A DNA stretch of 64,000 nt, taken from NCBI RefSeq assembly GCF_964059125.1, contig NZ_OZ060395.1:175080-239079 (forward strand), read 5' to 3'. Each line of letters begins with the position of its first letter. Position 1 is the first letter of the stretch. This stretch comes from Buchnera aphidicola (Eriosoma lanigerum) (lineage in GTDB: Bacteria > Pseudomonadota > Gammaproteobacteria > Enterobacterales > Enterobacteriaceae). Under the pieces are notes generated by a model. The model did no database searches and was not told where the DNA came from. It saw only the letters and a list, made by a program, of their open reading frames with translations. Of the stretch, positions 21,362 to 30,128 are shown piece by piece. Position numbers and translations under genes: made by a program.

Positions 21362-21934
21362 TTAATTATCTTTATTTTTTGTAATAGTTACTATTGCTTT
21401 TCTTAGAATTTCATTATTAAAAATATAACCAGTAGTTTTAATGGATTGAATATAATATGTGTACTGTGTGTTATTTGGAATAATAGACTGTGTTTCATGA
21501 AATTTAGGATTAAAAATTTGTTGAACAAAACCTTCAATTCGTAGACCATATTTAGACATTGTATCTAGTATACATTTGAGTATTAGAGATAATCCCTTCT
21601 CTTCTATATCATTTTGATTAGTAGTATGTATTTTATTTAAATTAACTGCATGTTCTATTTTATCAATAATAGGTAGTAATTTTTTAACAAATTGTTTAAT
21701 GGAATGAGACTTGATTTGATTTATTTCAATTACAGAATTTTTTTTCATGTTTTCAATTTGTGCTTGTGTTCGTAATTGCATATCTTTAATATTGTTTCTA
21801 AGTATATTTATTTCTTCTGTAAAAGTATATTTACTTTCTTTTTGAACTTCTGGATTTAAGATATTTTTTTCTAATATTTGATTTTTATCATTCAATATAT
21901 TTTTTTTATTATCTTTTTCTATTTTTTTATTCAT
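21362..21934 (-). CDS. grpE: Nucleotide exchange factor GrpE
   Basis: GrpE releases ADP from the chaperone DnaK. The 190-residue protein has the family's layout: a charged, Lys/Asn-rich N-terminal tail, a long coiled-coil helix (about 40-90) and the C-terminal beta domain, with NPKFHETQSI and GYIFNNEILRKAIVTITK, the GrpE signature region. The N-terminus is less conserved than in E. coli (197 residues). A near-consensus sigma-32 promoter lies directly upstream. It is transcribed alone, divergent from nadK. Confidence 0.95.
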   Translation of the reverse strand: MNKKIEKDNKKNILNDKNQILEKNILNPEVQKESKYTFTEEINILRNNIKDMQLRTQAQIENMKKNSVIEINQIKSHSIKQFVKKLLPIIDKIEHAVNLNKIHTTNQNDIEEKGLSLILKCILDTMSKYGLRIEGFVQQIFNPKFHETQSIIPNNTQYTYYIQSIKTTGYIFNNEILRKAIVTITKNKDN

Positions 21935-21965
21935 ATTATCACTTATGTATCGATGTTTTTTTTTA

Positions 21966-21994
21966 ATTATGGGGTTTGAAAAAATATTTTCAAG
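21966..21994 (-). promoter_or_regulatory. Heat-shock (sigma-32) promoter of grpE
   Basis: On the minus strand CTTGAA (complement of 21989-21994) is followed after 14 nt by CCCCATAAT (complement of 21966-21974). This matches the sigma-32 consensus CTTGAA-N13-17-CCCCATnT. The -10 element ends about 31 nt before the grpE ATG, leaving room for a short leader. Runs of C are very rare in this AT-rich DNA, which makes the match convincing. Confidence 0.85.
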
Positions 21995-22033
21995 AATTTT
22001 TTATTATTATATATTTTAAATTAATTAGATTAT

Positions 22034-22930
22034 GTGAACAATATGAAAAAAAAATTTCATTGTATAGGTATAGTAGGACGTCCACGTGATTCTAGAGATT
22101 TTATAACGCATGAAATATTATATATTTGGTTAGTCAGTCAAGGATATCAAGTAATTGTTGATGATCAAATAGCTAAGGAGCTAAAATTAAAAAGTATTAA
22201 TATAGCTACATTATCAGAAATTGGATCGTTATGTGATTTAGCTATAGTAATAGGGGGAGATGGTAATATGTTAGGAGCATCTCGTGTATTATCCTGTTAT
22301 TCAACTAAAATCATTGGTATTAATAAAGGTCAATTAGGTTTCTTAACTGATTTAAATTTTGACACTATTTTTCAAGAATTATCTAATATTTTATCTGGAG
22401 AATATATTTTAGAAAATAGATTTACATTAGATATGACTATATTAAGTAAATTTGTTCATTGTAAAAATGGTAAAGCTGTAAATGAAGTAGTATTACATTC
22501 AGAAAAAGTAGCTCATATGATAGAATTTGAAGTGTACATTGATAAAAAATTAGCTTTTTCGCAACGTTCTGATGGATTAATTATTTCTACTCCTACAGGA
22601 TCAACAGGATATTCTCTTTCTGCTGGAGGCCCTATTCTTTCTACATCATTAGAAGCTATTGTATTAGTACCTATGTTTCCTCATACTTTATCAGCACGTC
22701 CTTTAGTAATTAGTAATAATAGTACTATTCTTTTAAAATTTTTAAATATTCATCATAAATTAAAAGTAAGTTGTGATAGTCAGATTATTTTTTCTGTTGA
22801 AGTGGAAGATATGGTATTAATTCGTAAAAGTGTGGATTTTATTAAATTTATTCATCCTGTTCAATATAATTATTTTGATATGTTAAGTAAAAAACTAAAT
22901 TGGTATCATAAAAGTATTAATAGTAAATAA
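22034..22930 (+). CDS. nadK: NAD kinase
   Basis: NadK phosphorylates NAD to NADP with ATP. The protein has 298 residues (E. coli 292). The catalytic GGDGNMLG is at 74-81. NEVVLH and TPTGSTGYSLSAGGP follow, with SDGLIIS just before. I start at GTG 22034 because it gives MNN, as in E. coli, but ATG 22043 is also possible and neither has a clear Shine-Dalgarno. It is divergent from grpE, as in E. coli, and convergent with ssrA. Confidence 0.96.
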   Translation: MNNMKKKFHCIGIVGRPRDSRDFITHEILYIWLVSQGYQVIVDDQIAKELKLKSINIATLSEIGSLCDLAIVIGGDGNMLGASRVLSCYSTKIIGINKGQLGFLTDLNFDTIFQELSNILSGEYILENRFTLDMTILSKFVHCKNGKAVNEVVLHSEKVAHMIEFEVYIDKKLAFSQRSDGLIISTPTGSTGYSLSAGGPILSTSLEAIVLVPMFPHTLSARPLVISNNSTILLKFLNIHHKLKVSCDSQIIFSVEVEDMVLIRKSVDFIKFIHPVQYNYFDMLSKKLNWYHKSINSK

Positions 22931-23099
22931 TATTTTTTTTAGTATTGTATTAAATTTAATTTTTTTTTTAATCGACTATTTTATATTAATATATATGGAT
23001 TATAAAAATAAATTATATTATTTTAAGTTTTTTATGTTTTGATATTTATCATAAATACATATTGTAATTAATTTTTCGATTATTAAATTATATATTTTG

Positions 23100-23464
23100 T
23101 GGTGGAGCTGGCGGGATTTGAACCCGCGTCCAAAACTCTTACAACTTCAGTACTACATGCTTATTCTGTATGGAAAATTTCTTTTTTTTTTTGTACAGAC
23201 ACAATAAAAAAATATAACTTAAAAATAAATTTAATGTATTAGTTTTTTTAAGTATAACTAAATACACGATCTCTTCTGTTGTGACCTTCTATTTTTTTAT
23301 ATACAGAGCAAATATAAAAAAGAAGGGCTGTTGCAGTATATTAAGCTGCTAAAGCGTATTGTTTTTGTTTTGCAACTATTTTTTATCGGTTTTTTAACGA
23401 GGCAAACCGATCCTCGGCATGCACTTAGGTTTTCAGATATTTTGTCAAATCCAAAATCAGCCCC
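23100..23464 (-). ncRNA. ssrA: tmRNA (transfer-messenger RNA)
   Basis: tmRNA rescues stalled ribosomes together with SmpB. The 5' end reads GGGGCTGATTTTGGATTTGA (from 23464), and the 3' end has the tRNA-like GGGTTCAAATCCC arm and an encoded CCA at 23100-23102. The acceptor stem pairs with the G-U wobble expected for alanine charging. The conserved GTGCATGCCGAGGATC follows the 5' domain. The reading frame after ATAGTT starts at GCA and encodes AKQKQYALAA then TAA. E. coli encodes ANDENYALAA, so the degron end YALAA is kept. Length is 365 nt (E. coli 363). Confidence 0.97.
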
Positions 23465-23707
23465 TAATATATTTTATTTAAATATTTTAAATTAATAATA
23501 TTATTTTAGCATTTTAATATGTTTTATACTACTAAAAATTTATAAAAGAATATAATAAAATAATTGGTTGTAAAATTTTTATAATTTATATAATTAAAAT
23601 GTAAATATATATATATTTATGTTGCAATTAATCTAATTTTTTATTGGAAACTATTTAAAAATATTTTATAATAATAGAATATTTAATTAGTTATAAAAAT
23701 AAATGAA

Positions 23708-24025
23708 ATGAATATTCATAAAAAAATTAAACGACAAATAGAAATTAATCCGATTTTATTATATATGAAAGGTTCTCCTAAAGAACCTAGTTGCGGTTTT
23801 TCTGCTCAAGCAGTACAGGCTTTATCTTCTTGTGGAAAGCGTTTTGCTTATATTGATGTATTAGAAAATCCTGATATTAGAAAAGCATTACCAGAATATG
23901 CTAATTGGCCAACTTTTCCTCAATTATGGATTTCTGGAGAATTAATTGGAGGGTGTAATATTATATTAGAATTATTACATAATGGTGAATTACAGAAATT
24001 AATAGATAAAGTAGAAGAGCAATAA
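23708..24025 (+). CDS. grxD: Monothiol glutaredoxin Grx4
   Basis: GrxD carries or delivers 2Fe-2S clusters with glutathione. The 105-residue protein closely follows E. coli GrxD (115), with the monothiol motif CGFS at 29-32, WPTFPQLW near 77-84 and GGCNI near 91-95. The C-terminal tail is shorter by about ten residues. It is probably transcribed alone, upstream of the convergent rnt. With ErpA (56.4 kb) and YfaE it belongs to the iron-sulfur set of this window. Confidence 0.96.
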   Translation: MNIHKKIKRQIEINPILLYMKGSPKEPSCGFSAQAVQALSSCGKRFAYIDVLENPDIRKALPEYANWPTFPQLWISGELIGGCNIILELLHNGELQKLIDKVEEQ

Positions 24026-24157
24026 TTATTTATTATTATTTAATTATGATTTAATTACTATTTAATTATTTTATTTTAATTATCTTTTTATTAAATTATA
24101 ATTATTATTATGACAATTTTTGTTTTATTTTAATAATATTATTTTAAAATAATTTTT

Positions 24158-24829
24158 TTATGGTTGAATAACATTATTAGTTTTATAAAAATTTGTGTTT
24201 TTTGGTGGCCAACCTCCTAATGTTTTCCATTTATTTACTAGTTCGCAAAATAAATTAGCAGTTTGTAAAGTGTCATAAAGTGCGGAATGAGCTTGATTAA
24301 TATCAAATACTAATCCAACTGCTTTACAAGCTTTAGCTAGAACTGTTTGTCCAACTACTAATCCACTAAGTGAAGCAGTATCAAATGTTACAAATGGATG
24401 AAATGGATGATTTTGTAATCCTGATCTATGCATGGCTGCCATAATAAAATTATAATCAAACATTGCATTATGTGCAACGATAATTGCTTTTTTGCATTTT
24501 GTTTCTTCTATTCCTTTTTTTACAAATTTACATATTTGATTCATAGCTTCGGTTTCGCTAATAGCAGATCTTAATGGATTAAATGGATCAATTTTGTTAA
24601 AAGCTAACGAGGAAGGATGTATAGATGAGCCTTTAAATGGTATAATATGAAAATGTAATAAAGATTCTTTTTTAATCCATCCTTGTTCATCCATGGTTAG
24701 TGTAACTACAGCAATTTCTAGTAGTGCATCGGTTTGAGCATTAAATCCAGCAGTTTCTACATCAATAACCACTGGATAAAAATTTCGAAAACGATTATTT
24801 AATGTTTGTTTTTCTTGATAGTTTGACAT
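24158..24829 (-). CDS. rnt: Ribonuclease T
   Basis: RNase T trims the 3' ends of tRNAs and other stable RNAs. The protein has 223 residues (E. coli 215). The DEDDh exonuclease residues are all present: Asp23 and Glu25 in VIDVETAG, Asp125 in AMFDYNF, Asp150 in TFDTAS, and His181 and Asp186 in AHSALYDT. It follows grxD in convergent orientation, as in E. coli, and is divergent from sodA. Confidence 0.96.
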   Translation of the reverse strand: MSNYQEKQTLNNRFRNFYPVVIDVETAGFNAQTDALLEIAVVTLTMDEQGWIKKESLLHFHIIPFKGSSIHPSSLAFNKIDPFNPLRSAISETEAMNQICKFVKKGIEETKCKKAIIVAHNAMFDYNFIMAAMHRSGLQNHPFHPFVTFDTASLSGLVVGQTVLAKACKAVGLVFDINQAHSALYDTLQTANLFCELVNKWKTLGGWPPKNTNFYKTNNVIQP

Positions 24830-25370
24830 TATTGTCTCTTTTGTTTTGTAATTTAAATATATTATTATAGATTTAAAAATATAATTTTATTATTAATTAT
24901 GATATATAATCATATTTTTTTATTTAATAAATATGTATAATTAAATTATATCAATTAAACATAATATTTGATAAAGTTAATGATAAAGTATTTTTATTAA
25001 TTTTTTGATAACTAATTTTATTAGTTATAATTAAATTTATTTGTGTTTTATTTTTGAAAATTAACATAATGTAAATTAAATAACAACATATAAAATACAA
25101 ATATTGTATTTTTAATGTAGAAAAATAATTTTATTTTTATTAATTTTCTTAATAATAAGATTTAATATTTATAATAATATACATTATATTATGTCTTTCT
25201 GTTAATATTAGAATAATTATTTTATTTTTGTATGTTATATTTTATATATAAAAAAAATGTATTTTAATTAATGTTAATTATTTATTTCATTATTGATTAT
25301 ATATTTTATTAATACATATTTAATTTAATTATATTAATATATTTTAATAATTAATAAATAGGATAAAATT
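24830..25370. other. rnt / sodA divergent spacer
   Basis: These 541 AT-rich bases lie between divergent genes. A 9-bp hairpin (25008-25016 with 25020-25028) is the only dyad I note, and it is within chance expectation. I see no remnant gene and no Fur or SoxS-type site that I could defend. Confidence 0.55.
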
Positions 25371-25991
25371 ATGAGTTATATTTTACCTGATTTAAAATAT
25401 GATTATGATTCTTTAGAACCATATTTTGATTCTATGACTATGCGTATTCATCATCAAAAACATCATCAAACTTATATTACTAATGCTAATACTATATTAA
25501 ATTCTATGAATTATCCAAATATTCAAGCTGAAATATTAATTACTAAATTAAATGAGATACCATTAATTAATCAATTAAATTTACGTAATAATTTAGGTGG
25601 GCACGTTAATCATTGTTTATTTTGGAATGGATTAAAAGTTGGAACAATATTACAAGGTTCATTATATCAAGCTTTAAAAAATAAATTTACTACTATTGAA
25701 AATTTTAAATCAAATTTTGAAAATATAGCATTATCTAGATTTGGATCAGGATGGGTCTGGTTAGTTTATGATAATCATGATTTAAAAATTATTTCTACAG
25801 CTAATCAAGATAATCCATTAATGGGTTATGATGTAGTAAAAGTATCTGGGTATCCTATTGTTGGTTTAGATGTGTGGGAGCATGCATATTATTTAAAATA
25901 TCAAAATAGACGTTTAGATTATGTAAAATCATTTTGGAATGTAGTAAATTGGGAAGAAGCATTAAAAAGGTATAATAATTGTATATGTTAA
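25371..25991 (+). CDS. sodA: Superoxide dismutase (Mn type)
   Basis: SodA converts superoxide to oxygen and hydrogen peroxide. It has 206 residues, the same as E. coli SodA. The metal ligands are in IHHQKHH (His27), GGHVNH (His near 81), and DVWEHAYY (Asp and His near 167-171). The [10 protein letters not shown] and FGSGWVWL motifs are typical for the Mn/Fe family, and overall similarity favours the Mn form. The stop is 51 nt before the proposed pth start on the same strand, so they may be co-transcribed. Confidence 0.96.
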   Translation: MSYILPDLKYDYDSLEPYFDSMTMRIHHQKHHQTYITNANTILNSMNYPNIQAEILITKLNEIPLINQLNLRNNLGGHVNHCLFWNGLKVGTILQGSLYQALKNKFTTIENFKSNFENIALSRFGSGWVWLVYDNHDLKIISTANQDNPLMGYDVVKVSGYPIVGLDVWEHAYYLKYQNRRLDYVKSFWNVVNWEEALKRYNNCIC

Positions 25992-26027
25992 TAATGAATT
26001 ATATGTTATGTAATATATATTATATTT

Positions 26028-26040
26028 TAAGGTGGTGATG
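26028..26040 (+). promoter_or_regulatory. Extended Shine-Dalgarno of pth
   Basis: TAAGGTGGTGATG differs from the complement of the 16S rRNA tail, TAAGGAGGTGATC, at only two of 13 positions. It is the strongest ribosome-binding site I found in the window. Its core AGGTGG (26030-26035) lies 7 nt before ATC 26043, the ideal spacing, and only 2 nt before the out-of-frame ATG at 26038. Confidence 0.75.
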
Positions 26041-26042
26041 GT

Positions 26043-26615
26043 ATCATAAAAATAATAGTAGGATTATCGAATCCCGATAATTTATATAAAAATACACGTC
26101 ATAATATTGGTTCACATTATGTATCTTTATTAGCTCAATATTATAATCAACGATTACAAGAAGAAAAAAAATTTTTAGGATATACTGCAAATATTTGTGT
26201 GAATCATAAAATAATACGATTATTAGTACCAAATGTATTTATGAATATTAATGGAGAATCTGTTTTTTTAATGTCATCATTTTATCATATTCCATTAACA
26301 AAAATTTTAATTGTACATGATGAATTAGATTTATCACCTGGTGTAATAAAAATAAAGTATGGATTTGGATCTGGAGGTCATAAAGGATTAAAAAATGTTA
26401 TGTCCTATTTTAAACAGTCAATTAGTTTTTTTCGCATTCGAATTGGAATTGGTAGACCTATTAAGTTAGAACAAATTTCTAATTATGTATTATCATATCC
26501 AAATCAACATGAATTAAATTTAATTAATAGAGTTATTTATCGGATGATTATTAATACTAATATATTTACAACAAAAATTAATGTAAAATTAATAAATAAA
26601 TTGTTAATTAATTAA
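26043..26615 (+). CDS. pth: Peptidyl-tRNA hydrolase, apparent AUC start
   Basis: Pth frees tRNA from peptidyl-tRNA dropped by ribosomes. The frame from 26043 reads IIKIIVGLSNPDN, matching family MTIKLIVGLANPG, so the catalytic Asn and His (TRHN) lie upstream of the first canonical in-frame start (GTG 26199). No ATG, GTG or TTG exists between the preceding in-frame TAA (26028-26030) and 26199. The ATG at 26038 is out of frame and hits TAA after three codons. TAAGGTGGTGATG (26028-26040) matches the full anti-Shine-Dalgarno complement at 11 of 13 bases and is 7 nt from ATC 26043. Asp in VHDELD is kept. The family's GGHNG is GGHKG here. Product is 190 residues. Confidence 0.85.
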   Translation: MIKIIVGLSNPDNLYKNTRHNIGSHYVSLLAQYYNQRLQEEKKFLGYTANICVNHKIIRLLVPNVFMNINGESVFLMSSFYHIPLTKILIVHDELDLSPGVIKIKYGFGSGGHKGLKNVMSYFKQSISFFRIRIGIGRPIKLEQISNYVLSYPNQHELNLINRVIYRMIINTNIFTTKINVKLINKLLIN

Positions 26616-26711
26616 ATTGAATTATTTATTTAAATAAATGTATATTAAGTATAAATAATAATATTAATATTCAATTTTTTTATTTATTTTTAATCTAGGT
26701 TTAGAGACAAT

Positions 26712-27797
26712 ATGAGTTTTAAATGTGGAATTGTAGGTTTGCCAAATGTAGGGAAATCTACATTATTTAATGCATTAGCTTCTACAAAAATTTTAACTGC
26801 TAATTACCCTTTTTGTACTATTAAACCAAATATTAGTCATATTCCTGTATTAGATCCACGTTTAAATAGTATTGCAAGAATTGTTAATCCAAAAAAAATT
26901 ATTACTAATTTTATAGAATTAGTTGATATTGCTGGATTAGTCAAAGGTGCATCTAAAGGAGAAGGATTAGGTAATAAATTTTTAGAAAATATTAAAAATA
27001 CGGATGCTATAATACATGTTGTTCGTTGTTTTAATGATATTAATGTTACTCATATGTATGGTGTAGTAGATCCAATTAAAGATATTGAAATTATTAATCT
27101 TGAATTAATTTTATCAGATATTAGTATTTGTGAAAAAACTATATTTAGAATAGAAAAAAAAACTAAAATTAATTATAAAGAACTAAAAATTGAATTAAAT
27201 ATTTTATATCGTTGTTTAGATCATTTAAAAAAATTTCAAATGTTACGTTCTCTTAACATTACTTTAGAAGAAAAACAACGAATTGACAAGTTACAGTTAC
27301 TAACTTTTAAACCAATGATGTATGTAGCAAATATTGGTACAAAAAAAGAGGATAATTATTTATTGGAACAAGTTTTAAAATTAGCTGAAATAGAAAAATC
27401 AATAGTTATTTCAGTTTGCGCTCAAAGAGAAGCTAAAAAACTATATCATTCTAATATTAATACGAATTTTCAACCCATTGATGTAGATTGTAGTTCTACA
27501 TTATCAGATATAGTGTTTGCTGGATATAAATTATTAAATTTACAAACATTTTTTACTGTAGGAATTAAGGAAGTTCGTGCTTGGACTATATTAAAAGGTA
27601 GTACTGCTAAGGAAGCTGGAGGAGTAATTCATAGTGATTTTAACCGTGGTTTTATAAGAGTTAAAGTAATAAAATATAAAGATTTTATTCTTTATAAAGG
27701 TGAACTAGGAGTAAAATTAGCTGGAAAAATGTGTTCTGAAGGTAAAAAATATATTGTTCAGGATGGAGATATATTAAATTTTTTATTTCAAGTATAA
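26712..27797 (+). CDS. ychF: Redox-regulated ATPase / GTPase YchF (OLA1 family)
   Basis: YchF is an Obg-related ATPase that associates with ribosomes. It has 361 residues (E. coli 363). G1 is GLPNVGKST at 9-17 and G3 is DIAGLVKGASKGEGLGNKFL. The C-terminal TGS domain starts near 276 (FFTVGIKEVRAWT) and ends with the usual FLFQV-type tail. The family's G4 motif NxxE (NVNE in E. coli) reads NIGTKKED here, so the key Glu is displaced or lost. It follows pth as in E. coli and ends at a bidirectional terminator. Confidence 0.96.
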   Translation: MSFKCGIVGLPNVGKSTLFNALASTKILTANYPFCTIKPNISHIPVLDPRLNSIARIVNPKKIITNFIELVDIAGLVKGASKGEGLGNKFLENIKNTDAIIHVVRCFNDINVTHMYGVVDPIKDIEIINLELILSDISICEKTIFRIEKKTKINYKELKIELNILYRCLDHLKKFQMLRSLNITLEEKQRIDKLQLLTFKPMMYVANIGTKKEDNYLLEQVLKLAEIEKSIVISVCAQREAKKLYHSNINTNFQPIDVDCSSTLSDIVFAGYKLLNLQTFFTVGIKEVRAWTILKGSTAKEAGGVIHSDFNRGFIRVKVIKYKDFILYKGELGVKLAGKMCSEGKKYIVQDGDILNFLFQV

Positions 27798-27836
27798 TTC
27801 AAGGTTTACTATATTTATAATGTTTTTTATAAATGT

Positions 27837-27878
27837 AAAATAGAGAGGATGATTAAATGTTTTTTTCCTCTCTATTTT
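27837..27878. terminator. Bidirectional rho-independent terminator
   Basis: AAAATAGAGAGGA (27837-27849) pairs perfectly with TCCTCTCTATTTT (27866-27878), a 13-bp stem with five G-C pairs, 16-nt loop and U-rich ends on both strands. It sits between convergent ychF and thrC and can end both transcripts. Confidence 0.8.
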
Positions 27879-27887
27879 TATAAAATA

Positions 27888-29177
27888 TTATTTTTTTAAC
27901 AAAAATTGACGTAATTTATGAAAGTTTGGTTTCATATTATGTGATAATAGCGGGAGATTTATTCTTTTAGATAACGATTGAGGAAGTGTAATAGTTTTTT
28001 TTAAAATATTTTCAACTGATTGTTTAAATTTTGCAGGATGAGCTGTACCTAAAAATAATCCGAATTCATTATCTTTTATTTTTTCTGATAATAATTTATA
28101 TGCTATTGCAGCATGTGGTTCTGATATATATCCTAAATTATCTAGATTTTGTAATGTTTGAATTGTTATATTGTCTGATACACTACCAAATCCTAAACTT
28201 TTTAAATCCCAATTATTAATTCGAAATATTTCTTCTACTCTTGGCCAGTTGTTTGGTTGACTAATATCCATTGCATTTGATAAAGTAGAAATTGTTTTAT
28301 TAGGTTTCCAAATTCCTGTTTCTAAAAATTTTGGTACAGTATCATTAGCGTTAGTAGCTGCAATAAAAGATTTTATAGGTAAACCTATAGATTTAGCTAA
28401 TAAACCAGCTGTTAAATTACCAAAATTTCCACATGGAATAGAAATTATTAGATTTTTTCTTTGTTGTTTTGAAATTAATGAAAACGCTTCAAAATAATAA
28501 CAAATTTGTGCTAAAAGTCTACTAATATTAATAGAATTTGCTGAATTTAATCCTCTTTCTTTTTTTAATTCAGTATCATTAAAAGCTTGTTTAACCAATG
28601 TTTGACAGTCATCAAAACTACCTTCAATAGCAATTGTTGTTATATTTTTACCTAAAGTACAAAATAATTTTTCTTGATATTCACTAATTTTCCCTTTTGG
28701 ATATAAAATTATAACTCGTACATTTTGCATGTTATAAAAAGCATGAGCTACGGCAGCACCAGTATCTCCAGATGTAGCAGTTAATATAGTTATTACTTCA
28801 TTTTTATGATTTAAATATGATAAAATTTGAGCCATAAAACGAGCTCCAAAATCTTTAAAAGCTAATGTTGGTCCATGAAATAATTCAAAACAAGCTATAT
28901 TATTTTGTACATATTGAATTTTTGGAATAGAACAATGAAAAGCATTTTGAACAGATTGCTGTATTTGTTGTTCTGGAATTTCATCTCCAATAAATAGTGA
29001 TAGTATTTTACTACTTCTGGTAATAAAATTCATAGATAACATTTCACTGAGTAATGTATCATTAATTATAGGCAGTTTTGTTGGAAAAAAAAGTCCTTGT
29101 TTTTTCCCTAATCCTAATTTTATAGCTTGTGAAAAATTTACTTGTTCACTTTTTTCTTTTAAATTATATAATTTCAT
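27888..29177 (-). CDS. thrC: Threonine synthase
   Basis: ThrC converts O-phosphohomoserine to threonine using pyridoxal phosphate. It has 429 residues, close to E. coli (428). The PLP lysine is Lys108 in GPTLAFKDFGA. SGDTGAAVAHAF and the phosphate-binding IPCGNFGNLTAG are present. It is the last gene of thrA-thrB-thrC, 3 nt after thrB, so translation is probably coupled. It contributes threonine, an essential amino acid for the aphid host. Confidence 0.97.
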   Translation of the reverse strand: MKLYNLKEKSEQVNFSQAIKLGLGKKQGLFFPTKLPIINDTLLSEMLSMNFITRSSKILSLFIGDEIPEQQIQQSVQNAFHCSIPKIQYVQNNIACFELFHGPTLAFKDFGARFMAQILSYLNHKNEVITILTATSGDTGAAVAHAFYNMQNVRVIILYPKGKISEYQEKLFCTLGKNITTIAIEGSFDDCQTLVKQAFNDTELKKERGLNSANSINISRLLAQICYYFEAFSLISKQQRKNLIISIPCGNFGNLTAGLLAKSIGLPIKSFIAATNANDTVPKFLETGIWKPNKTISTLSNAMDISQPNNWPRVEEIFRINNWDLKSLGFGSVSDNITIQTLQNLDNLGYISEPHAAIAYKLLSEKIKDNEFGLFLGTAHPAKFKQSVENILKKTITLPQSLSKRINLPLLSHNMKPNFHKLRQFLLKK

Positions 29178-29180
29178 GTA

Positions 29181-30110
29181 TTATCCTATTTTTTTAGTAC
29201 CTGTTTTATCTAATTTGCAAATATGTACAAAACCATATTCATTTTGTAAATAATGTTTAGTTAAAGTGTTAGCTATAATTTCTGCAGTTTTTAAATTATC
29301 ACTAATAGAAAAAAAACTAGGTCCTGATCCAGAAATACCACAACCTAGAGCTCCTAGTTCTAGTATTATTTTTTTTATTGACATAAAATTTGGTAATAAT
29401 TGTATTCGATAAGGTTCAGCAATAATATCTTGAATATGTTGAGCAGCTAATTTTTTTTGATTAGTATAAAGAGAATGTATAAATATTGCTAAATTTCTAC
29501 TATGTTGAATACAGATTTCTCTTGAATATTGTATAGGTAATATAGATCTAGATTCAGCTGTGGATATATTTATTCCTGGCCATGCAATAATCCAAAACCA
29601 ATCTTTAAAATGTGGTATTTTTTGACTAATAACATTTTTTTCTTGGATAATTAATTGTAAGCCTCCTAAGTAGCAAGGAGAAACATTGTCATAATGTATA
29701 CCACCTGATATCTTTCCTTCTAGTTCTCCCATCATTTTAAGTAATTTTATTTTTGATAATGGTTCAGAACAAAAATAGTTTAAAGCTACTAATGTTGCTA
29801 CAATAGAACAAGCACTGGAACCTAATCCGGATCCAATAGGCATGTTTTTTTCTAATGTGATCGATACAGGAATAGTTTTTTTGATTTGTTTACAAAAATT
29901 TATCCAACAATGCCAAATAATATTTTTTTTTGTAGATTTTGGTAATTGATGTTTAAATTTTCCTGTATTAATTAAATTAAATTTTTTTGCTGAGGTGATA
30001 GTTACAATATCTCCTAATAAATTTCCATTAATAGGTTGTATAGCTGCTCCTAAAACATCAAATCCAACACCAACATTTCCAATGGAGGCAGGAGCATAAA
30101 TTTTAATCAT
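29181..30110 (-). CDS. thrB: Homoserine kinase
   Basis: ThrB phosphorylates homoserine with ATP. The 309-residue GHMP kinase (E. coli 310) shows the N-terminal [16 protein letters not shown], the ATP loop [11 protein letters not shown] at 91-101 and the C-terminal GISGSGPS motif. In E. coli the corresponding N-terminal stretch is APASSANMSVGFD. It lies 18 nt after thrA and 3 nt before thrC in one operon. Confidence 0.97.
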   Translation of the reverse strand: MIKIYAPASIGNVGVGFDVLGAAIQPINGNLLGDIVTITSAKKFNLINTGKFKHQLPKSTKKNIIWHCWINFCKQIKKTIPVSITLEKNMPIGSGLGSSACSIVATLVALNYFCSEPLSKIKLLKMMGELEGKISGGIHYDNVSPCYLGGLQLIIQEKNVISQKIPHFKDWFWIIAWPGINISTAESRSILPIQYSREICIQHSRNLAIFIHSLYTNQKKLAAQHIQDIIAEPYRIQLLPNFMSIKKIILELGALGCGISGSGPSFFSISDNLKTAEIIANTLTKHYLQNEYGFVHICKLDKTGTKKIG

Positions 30111-30128
30111 TATAATTATTCCTAATTT

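Noticed and set aside
25008-25028. 9-bp hairpin between rnt and sodA
   Set aside because: Its length is within what chance gives in DNA this rich in A and T, and no other feature supports it.
26038-26049. ATG at 26038 as the pth start
   Set aside because: It reads Met-Val-Ser-stop, is only 2 nt from the Shine-Dalgarno core, and there is no homopolymer nearby that could shift it into the pth frame.
26199-26615. pth as a short gene starting at GTG 26199
   Set aside because: This omits the catalytic Asn and His. The upstream frame is conserved Pth sequence preceded by a very strong Shine-Dalgarno.
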